Assembly (NCBI GenBank): GCA_027422505.1 | Contig: JAPQWV010000017.1 | Span: 20,585,501 to 20,649,500, forward strand | Reading direction: 5' to 3' | Origin: Craterostigma plantagineum | Lineage: Eukaryota > Streptophyta > Magnoliopsida > Lamiales > Linderniaceae | Length of the DNA stretch: 64,000 nucleotides | In this document: positions 34,203-45,685 of the stretch, in pieces | How positions within the stretch are numbered: the first letter of the stretch is position 1 | How the letters are laid out: each line of letters opens with the position of its first letter | The notes under the pieces: generated by a model | Databases searched by the model: none | Told to the model about the DNA's origin: nothing | Seen by the model: only the letters and a program-made list of their open reading frames with translations | Translations under genes and position numbers: made by a program

Positions 34203-36394
34203 TTCGACGGTGAACGGCGCCGCCGTTGCTAATTGATCATATCACAGTCTTGCGCAAAATGGAACGACGATGGTTACTCCGAGAAGGGGAGTAGAGCTAA
34301 ATAAAACTGATGACGTAAATTAGTGGGATGCGATTAAATCATCGGTTGAAGAGGGATTAACAGGATTGCGAAGGGGGGATAAAGGGAGAATCTTTAAGCC
34401 TAAAATGTGAGGCGAGCCCTAGCTTTTGTGCTCAAAAGCAGAGGACAAGAAGCTGCAATTATAGGTGATATTTAAGTTAAAGCTCGCAATTTATGGCGGT
34501 CAAAACGTGATGTGCTACTGCTTAAATTTTGAAATAAAGAAAAAAGCAAAAGGCTTCGTTATCAATTATCATGGACTAATATGTTTCGTAAGCTTTTTTA
34601 TTTGTAAATTATAATAATTATTATTCTTATTATCAACTCACTCGAGAACATCTCAAGAAGGACATGTCAACGGGTAGGGGAGGGGCGGAGATTAGATCCC
34701 CGTCCTCGCCTCGACGGAGATCTTTGTTCCCCTAACCGTCGGCGAACCCCATTGCTAAATCTTTTTTAACAAAAATTATATTTATATTACAATATCAATT
34801 AGATATATTATTTAAATTATATTTTAAAAATTATGTATATTATAATAATACAAATTAGGTAAAATATTATTTAATATTATAATAATATAAATTGAATATA
34901 AAAAAAGGCGAATTTATAGAAAAATATCCAGTTGGATAAAATTTTTACACATAGGCACCCATGTCAGAAAATTTTACCGATAGATACCCATTTAATTTTT
35001 ACCAGTTTCTTTAGTGATAAGTTAAGATTTTACGTAATTTCTTTACCCATAAAAGTGCATTTCCGATCGTTATTTACCTAAAATTTCCTTGATATCCTAT
35101 ATATATGTTAAGATTTATGTTTCGACAGATATCCGAGCAAACGAGATCGACAAAGGGAAAATAAGATCGCTTTTGGAACGATTTGAATCTTGGGGGATTT
35201 TCTTGCAATATTCACTACTTGAGCAAAATTTGCAATTTGGCCAGATTTTACTATTTTTAAGGGATGGCTACGTACGGACCAATTCAAGAAAGTGGGTAGA
35301 TTGTCCAAAGACCACGCATGAGAGGAAGATTCGAATATTATAAAGATCAAAGAGTCACATGAAATAAGGAAAATTGAACTGAATATTTGGGAGAACATCT
35401 AATCACGATGCATGAGTCGGCTACCCTATCTCTATATAAAGACACGCAAATGCAGCGATAGAGGGGATCGGACAGAGGCTCTTGACGGCGGAAATAAAAA
35501 AGAGCAGATTCAACGACAGAAAATAAAATAAAGACGAGTTTTCTTGAGGGCCGAAAAGAAGAGACCAACGACGGCTAAGAACGAGACAAGTCGAGTACCG
35601 AAAAAGGGCGAAATTTTTACTTTTAATATATCCTTTTCGACAATGTTTTCTTCCGATTCTTTGTCGTTTTCATATATTAATATGCTAGGCTAATTCCTTT
35701 TGTAACTGAGGCCGTGTGAGACCGAATTATGACTACGTATTAATGCTATTATTATTTTATTTAATCATATGATTTAAGTTATGTGTTCGTTATTTGAGTT
35801 TAATGATGTGTGTGTGCTCGGCCACCGCGCACACGATTCTTGACCTAGTACATGAGACCGAAAAGGTGATTAGAAAGGTTAGATCAAAATATCGAACATC
35901 ACTATGTAAAACCGACTAGAGATGGAATTCGGTTTCGTATGTGTGGTTTCCGAAACCTTAGGCGCCGAAAGCACCTAAACTCGGGGAATTTCACGAAGAT
36001 TAAATGCACGTGTAGGAACTACAGTCATATAGAAATATAGTTGATTGGTTCACTATTCATTTGCTAGTTACGTGAATAACGAGTAGCACATATATTAGGA
36101 AATTCCACCTTTTGACTTGATTCATATTGATTACATAAGTTAGATTGCGTGAAGACGTAGGTATAGTTCGTGTCGAGCATGTGTCTTAATCACGTCGTCG
36201 TCAGCTGCTCTATCCTCATCTGTTTTATTTGCGTTTATTTTATTATTTGCGTCTTTTATCTCTTTTATCAAATCATTAAAACTATAAAAATAGTCTAATT
36301 AAAATTAGAAATATTATATTAGAACTAATCGAGCTGTCTTCGTGGATCTTTAGTCATGTCGTACCTTCCTGTGTGTATATTGCGTACCATTAGA
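34203..36394. other. Intergenic DNA upstream of the kinase gene
   Basis: AT-rich. It should contain the kinase promoter (34203 upward). 34905-35000 holds a diverged, inverted copy of the GTACC-rich repeat end (TTTTTACACATAGGCACCC). 35100-35640 has several open frames but nothing I recognise. Confidence 0.5.
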
Positions 36395-36800
36395 TCTGGG
36401 TAATGGGCCGGTTCAATCCGGAACCGGCCCAAAACGGCCCACAAAACCGGTCCAGAACCGGAACTGGTAAAACCGGTTCTGGAACCGGTAACCGGCCCAT
36501 TAAGTGGTTTGGGCCGGTTCCGGGAACAAGGAACCGTGGATTACCGGTTCCGGTTCCCGGTTCCGACCCACGGTTCCCGGTTCCGGTTCGGAACCGGAAC
36601 CGGCCCAATGGGTTTCAAATATATTTTTTTTAATTCCGAAAATAGCTTTAAAAATTTTAAAAAATAAAAAAAATTATAATGGCCGAACCGGTTCTGAAAC
36701 CGGAACCGGCCCATTAGTGACCCATGGTTCTGCTCCGAGGTTCTGGTCCGGTCCCTGGAAAATGGTTCCGGAACCGGAACGGAACCGGGACCGGAACAGT
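36395..36800. repeat. ACCGG-rich repeat element (possible hAT-type MITE)
   Basis: Degenerate tandem GGTTCCGGAACCGG motifs fill 36405-36610 and 36680-36800 on both strands, separated by an AT-rich core (TTTTAAAAAATAAAAAAAAT). The layout of subterminal GC repeats around an AT core is like that of the hAT-like element at 24092-24824. A target duplication was not identified. Open frames here are by-products of the repeat. Confidence 0.55.
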
Positions 36801-37090
36801 GCCTACGGCATACATCGTACCTAAATATAGCATACGTCGTACCTACGGCATTGCTGTGTGTTACATAGGGCGTACCTAAATATAGCATACTTCGTACCAT
36901 TTTAAGTTATATAGGGTACCCAAATGTGTTGATATATGGTACCCAAATGTGTTGTATGGTGTACTTTCGGGGATCGGGTACCTATGTGCAAAAACTTTAT
37001 TCTGTTAGGTACCTACATATAAAAAAATCCTGACAGGGTACTAAATTACAAATTTTTATCCAAATAGGTACTTATGTGTAAAGACCCCAT
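36801..37090. repeat. Dispersed GTACC-rich repeat, copy 2
   Basis: Repeated GTACC-containing units (GCATACGTCGTACCTA, GGGTACCCAAATGTGTT twice) lead into GGTACCTACATATAAAAAAA, CTGACAGGGTACT and TTTTTATCCAAATAGGTAC. The latter blocks match 2515-2645 in order and orientation. Confidence 0.65.
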
Positions 37091-37742
37091 AAAAAATTTA
37101 ACATTTTCTTAGGGATAAAAACTATTTGAATATCAATCGAGAACGGGGAAAAACATTACAAGCCTAATCTCAATGGTGCATGAGCTTCATAATAGATGGT
37201 AGTTAAGAAATATGTTTTTTTTTCTTTTTCATATTTTTTTTTCTATCATGAAGTATCTAAATAATTCCAACGTAACCCTCATCCTCTTACTAAGTACAGT
37301 CTCAGACGAATTTCAACTCGTGGCCCATGAGATGTTTCTAGTTTCTGCTGAACTAATCTCAGCTGTGTATGTGTATAGTCCCAAATCCACATTAATTATA
37401 GAAGTCAAAGATTTTGAATCTAAGGCGAACTTATGGAGGAATAATGTTGTCTTCGCTTCCAAGCAATCATTGAAGACTAGATGAAGAGTCAGAAGCATAC
37501 TTTTGTTGTAGAAAAAAAACAAGGGTTAATTATGATTCAGGCCCTATTTTTTATTTTTATTGAGGTTTAGGCCATATTCAAGTTTACTTTAGTGACAATG
37601 ACTTACATTTTGAAAACATTAGAGAAAAAGACCTAATTCATGCGATAAGACACAATTACCCTTTATAATCTTTCGAAATTACTCTATTATGTCATCATCT
37701 TCTACAAGCAACGAAACCCAAATCTCTTCTACGATGTATTTC

Positions 37743-37890
37743 ATGGCTCGCACGAAGTAAACTGCCCGCAAATCGCCTGGAGGAAGCAGCTTGCCAGCAA
37801 GGTCGTGAGGAAGTCGGCTCCGGCAACCGGCGGTTTCAAGAAGCCGCACAGATTCCGTCCCGACATCGTCGCGCTCGTGAGATCCGCAAC
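37743..37890 (+). pseudogene. Histone H3 N-terminal fragment (captured, nonfunctional)
   Basis: Starts MARTK, then TAA in place of Gln5, then TARKS. After a short deletion/frame change comes [24 protein letters not shown] and VALxREIR-like sequence, i.e. H3 residues 1 to ~53 with a small internal loss, a nonsense codon and another one-base loss before REIR. The histone-fold core is absent. It lies just inside the left TIR of element A and is GC-rich relative to its surroundings, which suggests capture from a host H3 gene. Confidence 0.85.
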
Positions 37891-38052
37891 AGAGAAATCA
37901 ATATTAATTTGTAAATGAGTTTAACCAAGGCAATCGATATTATTACATGTGATAAACCCAAATCAAAGAAATTGCTAGATTGCAGTTGCTATAACCGGAT
38001 ATATTGAAATTATCGTCAATTTGCAATTTGATATGAATGTTGAAGTTTCGCA

Positions 38053-38927
38053 AAATAACAAATGTCTTAAGGATAATAACAAATGTTGACACAGAAATAA
38101 CACATCACTGAAAGGTAATAACGCCTTGTTTGTCGTCAATAACACATTCTGTATACAAGTAATGGATCCGGAGAAAAAGAACGAAAATCACAAACGACAG
38201 TAAAAAACAGATGAAAACTGCATAATCACGTCGTTCTTGACTCAATAATGTAAAATAGACCTCAATTTCTCACGGGTACCTCGAATTTATACCATTAGCT
38301 GCAAGAAACGGATATTATATTTTCCCTAAATCGTGTAAAAAAGAAATACTTATAACATAGCAAAAAATAACAAATGTCTATCGTTAATAACAAATATTGA
38401 CTTAGAAGTAACATGTCGTTGAAAGGTAATAACGCCTTGTTTGTCGTAAATAACACATTCTGTATACAACCAATGGATCGGGAGAAAAGAACGAAAATCA
38501 CAAACGACACTAAAAACGGATGAAAACTGCATAAATCTCGGCGTTATTGACTCAATAATGTAAAATAGACCTCGATTTCTCATGGGTACCTCGAATATAT
38601 ACCGATTAGTTGCAAGAAACGGATATTATATTTTTCCTATATCGTGTAAAAAAGAAATACTTATAACATAGCAGTAAACAACAAATGTCTTATGGTTAAT
38701 AACAAATGTTGACTTAGAAGTAACACGTGGCGGAAAGGTAATAATGCCTTGTTTGTCGTAAATAACACATTCTGTATACAACCAATGGATCGGAAGAAAG
38801 AACGAAAATCACAAACGATATCAAGAAACAGATGAAAACTGCATAAACTCGGCGTTATTGACTCAATATTGTTAAATAGACCTCGATTTCTCATGAGTAC
38901 CTCAAATTTATACCGATTACTTGCAAT
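38053..38927 (+). repeat. Three tandem ~312-bp units, left set
   Basis: Units start near 38053, 38366 and 38678 with A(A)TAACAAATGTCT and share blocks such as CACATTCTGTATACAA, CAATGGATC, GATGAAAACTGCATAA and CTCATGGGTACCTC. Divergence between units is moderate. There is no coding potential. Confidence 0.85.
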
Positions 38928-39409
38928 TTATGTCGAAATCTAAATTCGATTTACCATTATATTCTCGAATTTGCACCTTAATTAGACAAGCAAATTCTAC
39001 CTCGTGCGTCGTCAATATCATAATGAATCCAACATGAAATGTCGAAATCGGTTGGAGGGGCAGTCGATTCAATGTAAGAAAAATGAGTTCGATCGTTAGG
39101 GAAAAAAATTTCTGTTGATAATGTTTTGCAGTAACAAAATAACACAATATTATTGAAAAATAACATGTCTGTTTCCTAAGTAACATTCTGTAAGTGAGTA
39201 ACATAAAATAAAGTAAAAGTAACGTTTCATATAAGACCACGAACACGTTGGCTGGAAAAAACATGTTAGTAAGGGTGTTTTCGTCAAATCATATTTTGGT
39301 TCTTCACTCGAATTTTTATATAAAGTAGGTCCTTTAAACTTATTAATTTTGTGCTAGGGCCTGAACAGAAAATTAAAAATTTACTAGAGCCTGACAGAAA
39401 ATTCTCCCT

Positions 39410-40146
39410 AAATTTAATTGTTCGTAATTAGGGTGGGTAGTGTTGAATGAGTTAGTGTGCTTGGTCTGTTCAATTAAAAATGAAGGTAAAAAAGCAAGTG
39501 AATTATATATATATATGTGTATGATTTGTTAACATATACAAACTAAATAAACATATAAATAATAACAATTAGCTAACGCTAATGTCATTTATATTAATGT
39601 CAGGCGTTCAAGTAATAGGGCGCGAGTTCAAATCACCAACACATATTTTTTTATATAAGAATGGCCAGACGTAGTGGACCTCAACAGGGACGTACTATAT
39701 AGCAGGGGACCCGCGTCATTAGCTGCACAACATGGGGGGGGGGGGGGGGGTCTCATGCGTTTATCGCACCAGAGGATTCCCCATGCTGTGCAGCAGACGC
39801 AAGGGACCTCGGCAGGGCACTCACCGCGTCTGCACAGCATGGGAGGTCCCCTGTTATATAGCACGGGTCCGCTGAGCAATGGACTCATGCTATAAAGCAG
39901 AGATCCTTGTATTTTTTTAAAAAAAAAACCATGTAAAATGATGAAATACCCTTAAAGGCTAACTTTAAAAATTGATCAAGAAACCTATTTTTAACGTTAA
40001 CCGAGACAAGACTATTTTTTAAAGACTATTTTTTAAAATACCCCCCTTGGAAGTCTATAATCATCCGAACGTCGTGAGGTTCATTTGAATTCAACTTGAA
40101 TCTAGTCGAAGTTTGACGACCACATGAAACTCTATGCAAAAATATA
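39410..40146. other. Spacer between the two TIR elements, with a palindromic G17 segment
   Basis: 39670-39900 has inverted blocks (ATATAGCAGGGGACC against GGTCCCCTGTTATAT; CTGCACAACATGGGG against CCCATGCTGTGCAG) around a run of 17 G at 39734-39750. This is probably another small inverted-repeat element, and the G run could form a quadruplex. The rest is AT-rich with no gene. Confidence 0.6.
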
Positions 40147-41964
40147 AGGGGGAATTTCTGTCAGGCCTAGTTATTTTTAATTTTCTGTCCAGGCCCTAGT
40201 ACAAAATGAATAAGTTTAAAGGACTTACTTTATGTAAAAATTCGACTGACGGACCAAAACATATGATTTGACGAAAATACCCTTACTAAAATGATATTTT
40301 TATGTTACTCAGTTACAGTATATTGTTACTTTAGGAAACAGACACGTTACTTTGCAATAATATTATGTTACTCCAGAATATTGTTACTTTAGGAAATAGA
40401 CACGTTATTTTTCAATAATATTGTGTTATTCAGTTACAGAATATTTTACACTGAATCGAGCGCAAAAAAATTCGACTGCCCCATCCAACCGATGTCGACA
40501 TGTCATGTTGGATTCATTATGATATTGACGACGCACGAGGTAGAATTTGCTAGTCTAATTAGGGTGCAAATTCTAGAATATAATGGTAAATCGAATCTAG
40601 ATTTCGACATCAATTGCAAGTAATCGGTATAAACTCAAGGTACCCATGAGAAACTGAGGTCTATTTTACATTATTAAGTCAATAACGCCGAGATTTATGC
40701 AGTTTTCATCTGTTTTTTAGTGTCGTTTGTGATTTTCGTTCTTTTCTCCACATCCATTGGTTGTATGAATGTGTTATTTAAGAAAAACAAAGCGTTATTA
40801 CCTTTCAGCGACGTGTTACTTCTAAGTCAATAATTGTTATTAACCATAAGAAATTTGTTATTTTTGCTATGTTATAAGTATTTCTTTTTACACGATTTAG
40901 GGAAAATATAATATTTGTTTCTTGCAACTAATCGGTATAAATTCGTGGTACCTATGAGAAATTAAGGTCTATTTTACCTTATTGAGTCAATAACGACGAG
41001 ATTTATGCAGTTTTCATCTGTTTTTTAGTGTCGCTTGTGATTTCGTTCTTTTCCCCCGATCCATTGGTTGTATACAGAATGTGTTATGTACGACAAACAA
41101 GGCGTTATTACCTTTCAGCGACGCGTTACTTCTAAGTCAACATTTGTTATTAACCATAAGACATTTGTTATTTTGCTATGTTATAAGAATTTCTTTTTTA
41201 CACGATTAAGGAAAATATGATATCCGTTTCTTGCAAGTAATCAGTATAAATTCGGGTACCCATGAGAAATTGAGGTGTATTTTACATTATTGAGTCAATA
41301 ACGACGTGATTTATGCAGTTTTCATCTGTTTTTTAGTATCGTTTGTGATTTCGTTCTTTTTCTCCCGATCCATTAGTTGTATACAGACTGAGTTATTAAC
41401 AATATATGTATCGTTATTTCTAATGTAGGATGTGGTATTTTTGTGTGAAGATTTGTTATTTCTAGAAGAGATGTGTCATACGTCGCTAAGTGATTCGGAA
41501 AAACATAAAAAAAAATAAGTTCATCTCCGGCAGCCTGTGGCCGCCGAGAAGCATCGCCGAGAAGCAAATAAGCAGCTGAGAAGCGTTGCCGAAAAGCAGC
41601 TGCCGCCGTCATTTTCATTCCACCTCCTCTTCGTCGAACACGTCAGCAGCGGCCCAACTTTCCTTCTTGGACGGCGTCCTTCGAGCTCTACTACGACGAC
41701 AGGTCAGGGTCGGGCCTCCTCGTCTACTCACGAAGGTCGAGATTATAGGTGGAAATCGAGCTTGAAGATTAGCTCGCTCGTTGGAGAAGACGATGGCAAA
41801 TGTTTGTAATTTTTGCATCTGTTTGGGGTAAATATGTCATATCGCATAGTCTGGGTATTTTTCTCTCAGAATTTTATAAAGTAGGTCCTTAATACTAACT
41901 GAAACTATACTGTGGCCTGAACAGTATTTAAAAATGTTAACAGGACCTGACACGTAATAACCCT
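40147..41964 (-). mobile_element. TIR element B, inverted relative to element A
   Basis: Ends AGGGGGAATTTCTGTCAGGC... and ...CAGGACCTGACACGTAATAACCCT match the TIRs of element A. The interior carries the same tandem unit in inverted orientation. In place of the histone H3 piece, a different GC-rich segment lies near the distal end (41520-41800) that I cannot identify. No transposase. Confidence 0.65.
40620..41460 (-). repeat. Three tandem ~300-bp units, right set
   Basis: Units with CATTTGTTATTTTxGCTATGTTATAAG boundaries near 40863 and 41165. They are the reverse complement of the units at 38053-38927 (GCAGTTTTCATCTGTTTTTTAGT, CCGATCCATTGGTTGTATACAG). Confidence 0.85.
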
Positions 41965-42429
41965 TAAATTTATACAATGTCACGTGTCATTTATTAATTG
42001 GAGTTGGGTTATACCCAATTGGATAGACAAGCCATCCCATGTTTAAATTTGAGGTTAGTTCATGCTCAGAATATGAACTTATAATTATTCACATCAGTGC
42101 ATTTACGGATTTCGCGGTTCCAAATTTGAAGATCTTCTCGTTCACCTAAGCTATCAACTCGATTTTACCACACTTGGTAATTCTTCCCTGATCATCAATT
42201 GGTACGACCTCTGCCTCAACACCATGGCAATCCAACCCAATGAACCTCCACAGTTCTAGTTGCAAATAACAATCTTATTTTCTGAAAATAAAAAAGGAAT
42301 AACTATCCATGCCAGAGAAAAGTAAATACATCGAACCAGTTGAAGGGTATAGTAAGAAGAGCAAACTCATTCGGGTAAGAACAAATGATCGATTTGATGG
42401 GCGAGATGACATTGCAGAGTCTTCATTGC
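41965..42429. other. Intergenic DNA, possible exon-like stretch on minus
   Basis: The minus strand from about 42262 to 42150 reads LWRFIGLDCHGVEAEVVPID followed by DQGRITKCGKIELIA and stop. It looks protein-like, but I cannot assign a family. Otherwise AT-rich, ending at the target site of the large copia element. Confidence 0.35.
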
Positions 42430-43112
42430 ATTACTGTTGATCTTTTTGGTCCGTATATGTTAGAGAGTTTTGATGAACGATGTAATTGTAATGACATTAG
42501 GTCTATAAAATAAGCAATTCGATTTGGGACAAATAAAATGTCTAAGTTCATGATAATATTCAACCATGCATTGTTTATGAGCTATAAAATCGATTAAGTG
42601 TTGAATATTTGAATTGCGTGTGATTCTGTGATGATTTGGTGGAACTAGGTGATCGCATGTTATAGACAGTCCATGAGATAGGATATATCGTACTGTGCTA
42701 TATATGGAAATAATGCATGAGATATCCTACTGAGCTATATATGGAAAATATGCTGTTTATATATGGAAAGTGATATATCCGTTGATACTAGTTATTCCTG
42801 GACGAAAATCACTTATGCGATTCTTTGCATGCTCTACACTGAATTTAATGTGCAATATTAAATGATATCTTTCCTTGTGTTGATTGGAATATTATATTTA
42901 GGAAAGATGTGATTTGATTGATTTTTTGGATAAGGTATTATATGATATAAACGGATGTGATCTCTGAAATAAGGAAAGGTTGACCATGATTAATAAATCG
43001 ATTTAAGTAAGCTCTGATCTGATTTGTGTGCTAAACATGGTAAATATATTGATTAAATGCGATGAGCTGTACATGGAAAACATGCTGATATCTTGCTATC
43101 GTGTGTGCTATA

Positions 43113-44809
43113 TGTTACACCCTTGAGTGCCACGTCATCAGCCCGCTCATAGCCGGGCTATAGAAATAGCGATGATGTGCGGGTCCAAGGTGCACGAGTT
43201 GGCGGGGAACAACACTTGGACGCTTTCCACCCAAGACGCATGGGCGGAGCCGGCGAAGCAACGAAGGACTCGGCCGGAGCCGGCGAGGTCAGCCACGGTG
43301 GCCGGCCAGGCAGGCGGCCTGGCCGGGCCGCGCGCCTACACTGGGCGCGGGGCCGTGCGCGCAGCGCGCGGCGCACGCGCACGCATGCGCGAGGCTGCGA
43401 GGGCAGCGCGCACACATCGTGGGCACATTACGCTGAGGGCGTGCGGGAACTTCTCGGCAGGGTGTGCGAGAGTTGGCGCGCATGGGACTTAGGCAGTGTG
43501 CGGGACTTCTCGGCAGGATGTGCGAGAGTTGGCACGCGGATGTGCGGGACTTCTCGGCAGGGCTTGCGAGGCTTGGCGCGCGGGGCAGGGGCAACGCGCG
43601 CGCGCAAGTGCGGCACCCTGTGCGGCACTTAGGCAGGCCAGCGCGCACAGGGAATGCGCGCGCACATGCGGGGCTTGCGAGGATGGGCGCGCGAGGCAGG
43701 AGGCAACGCGCGCACGAGTGTGCGGCACGCTGTGCGGCACTTGGCAGGCCAGCACGCGCAAGCGTGCGCGCGCGCGAATGGGAGCCGATGCGGACGCGGA
43801 GGTCTGGCGGCGGCGACGGCGGACGGCGGCGGCGGTCCGGCGGACGGCGACGGCTGTGCACGGCGGTGCACGGCGGCGGTCGGCGGAGCACGGCGGTGCT
43901 CGGCGGCGGTGCGCGGAGGCGCACGGCGGCGGACGGCGGCGGCGACGGCGGTGGTCGGCGGCGGCGCCGGAGTGACGATGGCCAAGCGTGGAGGCGAGGC
44001 CGGACCAGGCCCACGGCGGCGGGCCAGGTTGGTGTGCGACGAGGCACGCGCGCGGCGGTGCGCGCGCGGGCTGGGCTGGGCTGCGCGCGGCGAGTGCGCG
44101 CGGCGCGACGTGGTTTGTACGCGGAGTCCACGGAAGCTTCTAGGAGTTTGAATTGGTCCCTAAGATTTGGTAAAGATACTTTCCTTACTCTAAGGAAGAT
44201 CTTGTTTGGATACTTACTAAATTTAGGGAAGATCTTGGAGGAAGATTTGGGAGATCTTTTAGGGATCTCTTCTACCAATTCAAAGGAAGCTTGAGGCCTA
44301 TAAATAGAGCCTTATTCGCCCAAGCCAAGGGAGATTGGGAGAGCCACGAAATTGAGAGTCTTTGAGAGAAATTTCGAGAGCACACCAAGTCACAACATCG
44401 TCTTTGGGGAAAGATTCGACGGGGTCGCGTTGAGGCATTCACTAGCGAGTTAGGTTAGTGATTAAGATCCCGAAGGGACACTTAGGATAACCGTGTAGTA
44501 GCTCGTTTGGGTTAGCGAGGTGAGGCCGAGGCTTGTTCGGTTCCACACGGGTCGAGTATTCCTATAGTGTACGTTTTGTTCGTTGAGGAATAAAACGGGC
44601 TAAGTCGAGGAGCGAACCTCGGCGAAGTCCCTTGAATTTACGTTGTCTTGTTCCGTTTCCGCTTTACAAGGCAGGACGACGTGTTGGGAGGCTGAACGCG
44701 TTCAAGGCGAAGTTCCGCGAGGCGGGGCTTGATTGGACGTGTGCCGGTCACGGGCGCGTTTTGGGTTGGAATTTTCGAAAAAATATTCTAAGTCCTTTTC
44801 GGCGTGACA
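43113..44809 (+). repeat. 5' LTR of the nested gypsy element
   Basis: 1,697 bp, TGTTACACCC...CGGCGTGACA. The GC-rich first ~1 kb contains dense GCGCG and CGGCGG motifs. TATAAATA at 44299-44306 is the likely TATA box. The long open frames on both strands are composition artefacts. Confidence 0.95.
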
Positions 44810-44813
44810 AGCT

Positions 44814-44826
44814 TGGTATCAGAGCC
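44814..44826 (+). promoter_or_regulatory. Primer-binding site of the nested gypsy element
   Basis: TGGTATCAGAGCC four bases after the LTR, matching initiator tRNA-Met. Confidence 0.9.
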
Positions 44827-44836
44827 ATTATACGAC

Positions 44837-45685
44837 ATGGCTGAAGGCAGTCGATCGACGGCGGCTCGACTGAAGGACCTGGAGACAAGGGTGGGACAGC
44901 TACAAACCATCCTAGAGAATCTACCCGACTTTGAGACGTGGGTAGCTGAAGTTAACGCGCTCAAGGCAGCAAGGGCGGCAGAGGAGGCGCGGATGGCAAG
45001 GATCGAGGCCGAGCATGGAGCGCTTCGAACCTTGGTGGCGGGAGTCATGACCCCGGCCGCACCGACGGGTCGTAGATCCGCGAAGGAGCCGCGCATGTTC
45101 AATGGAGTGCGTGACGCGAGGGAGTTGCAAAACTTTCTCTATGACATCGAGGCGTATTTCCAAGGAGCGGGAATACAAGAGGCGGACAAGGTAGATGTCG
45201 CGTTGAACTATCTCGAGGACGACGCGAAGCTGTGGTGGCGGACGAGGCTCACGCAAGACGCGGAGCTCAATAGGCCAAGGCTTACGGCCTGGGCTGATTT
45301 GAGGCGTGAGTTGGAGGCGCAGTTTCTACCGGGGAACACATCGTGGGTGACGAGGGAGGCGCTGAAGAAGCTCAAGCACACGGTCTCGGCGCGGGACTAC
45401 GTGCGCGAGTTTGCCTCGCTCATGTTGGGCATCACCGATATGTCCGAGACGGACCGACTCTATACCTTTATTGGCGGGCTCAAGCCATGGGCCCAAATGG
45501 AGCTGAATCGGCAGGGTGTCCAGGACCTTGCATCGGCTTACGCTGCGGCGGAACGGCTTGTCGAGATCAGGCCAATCGAGCAGCAAGCCACGGCGACTGA
45601 GGCCGCGGCGACCACTTCCACGAAGGCCAAGAAGGGGAAGGAGACAAGAGGAAGAAGGGAGTGGGCCAGAAGGGAAAGGAGGTAG
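44837..45685 (+). CDS. gag: Gypsy gag protein
   Basis: ATG 44837 opens MAEGSRSTAARLKDLETRVG, a coiled-coil-like N-terminus. A retrotransposon gag (capsid-like) domain follows: FNGVRDARELQNFLYDIEAY, DDAKLWWRTRL, WADLRRELEAQFLP, then LMLGITDMSETDRLYTFIGG. The frame ends at 45683-45685, just before the zinc knuckle, which is in another frame; either a frameshift mutation or programmed shifting links them. It forms the particle core and packages RNA. It is the only product besides protease that this element could supply. Confidence 0.85.
   Translation: MAEGSRSTAARLKDLETRVGQLQTILENLPDFETWVAEVNALKAARAAEEARMARIEAEHGALRTLVAGVMTPAAPTGRRSAKEPRMFNGVRDARELQNFLYDIEAYFQGAGIQEADKVDVALNYLEDDAKLWWRTRLTQDAELNRPRLTAWADLRRELEAQFLPGNTSWVTREALKKLKHTVSARDYVREFASLMLGITDMSETDRLYTFIGGLKPWAQMELNRQGVQDLASAYAAAERLVEIRPIEQQATATEAAATTSTKAKKGKETRGRREWARRERR

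Larger units (their letters stand above)
37522..39409 (+). mobile_element. TIR element A with tandem repeats and captured histone H3 piece
   Basis: Ends AGGGTTAATTATGATTCAGG... and ...CTGACAGAAAATTCTCCCT are diverged inverted repeats extending ~140 bp (GGCCC, AGTTTA, GACC.ACTTT and ATGCGATA-like blocks are shared with element B). The interior has three tandem ~312-bp units from about 38053, 38366 and 38678. Long TIRs and an acquired gene fragment resemble a Pack-MULE, but no clear 9-bp target duplication is visible. No transposase. Confidence 0.65.

Noticed and set aside
36390..36900. Gly/Pro/Arg-rich open frames on both strands
   Set aside because: They are translations of the degenerate GGTTCCGGAACCGG repeat, not a protein.
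38295..39264. Hydrophobic Phe/Leu-rich minus-strand frames
   Set aside because: They repeat with the ~312-bp tandem units and have no start or domain support; they are by-products of AT-rich repeat DNA.
37513..41973. Target-site duplications proving Pack-MULE identity of elements A and B
   Set aside because: The 9-bp flanks (AAAAAAACA/AAATTTAAT and AAAAATATA/TAAATTTAT) do not match, so the superfamily is left open.
43158..44294. Long overlapping open frames on both strands (up to ~330 codons) in the GC-rich block, repeated at 46378-47512
   Set aside because: They lie inside the gypsy LTRs, have low-complexity Arg/Ala/Pro composition, and are open on several frames at once because GC-rich DNA has few stop codons.
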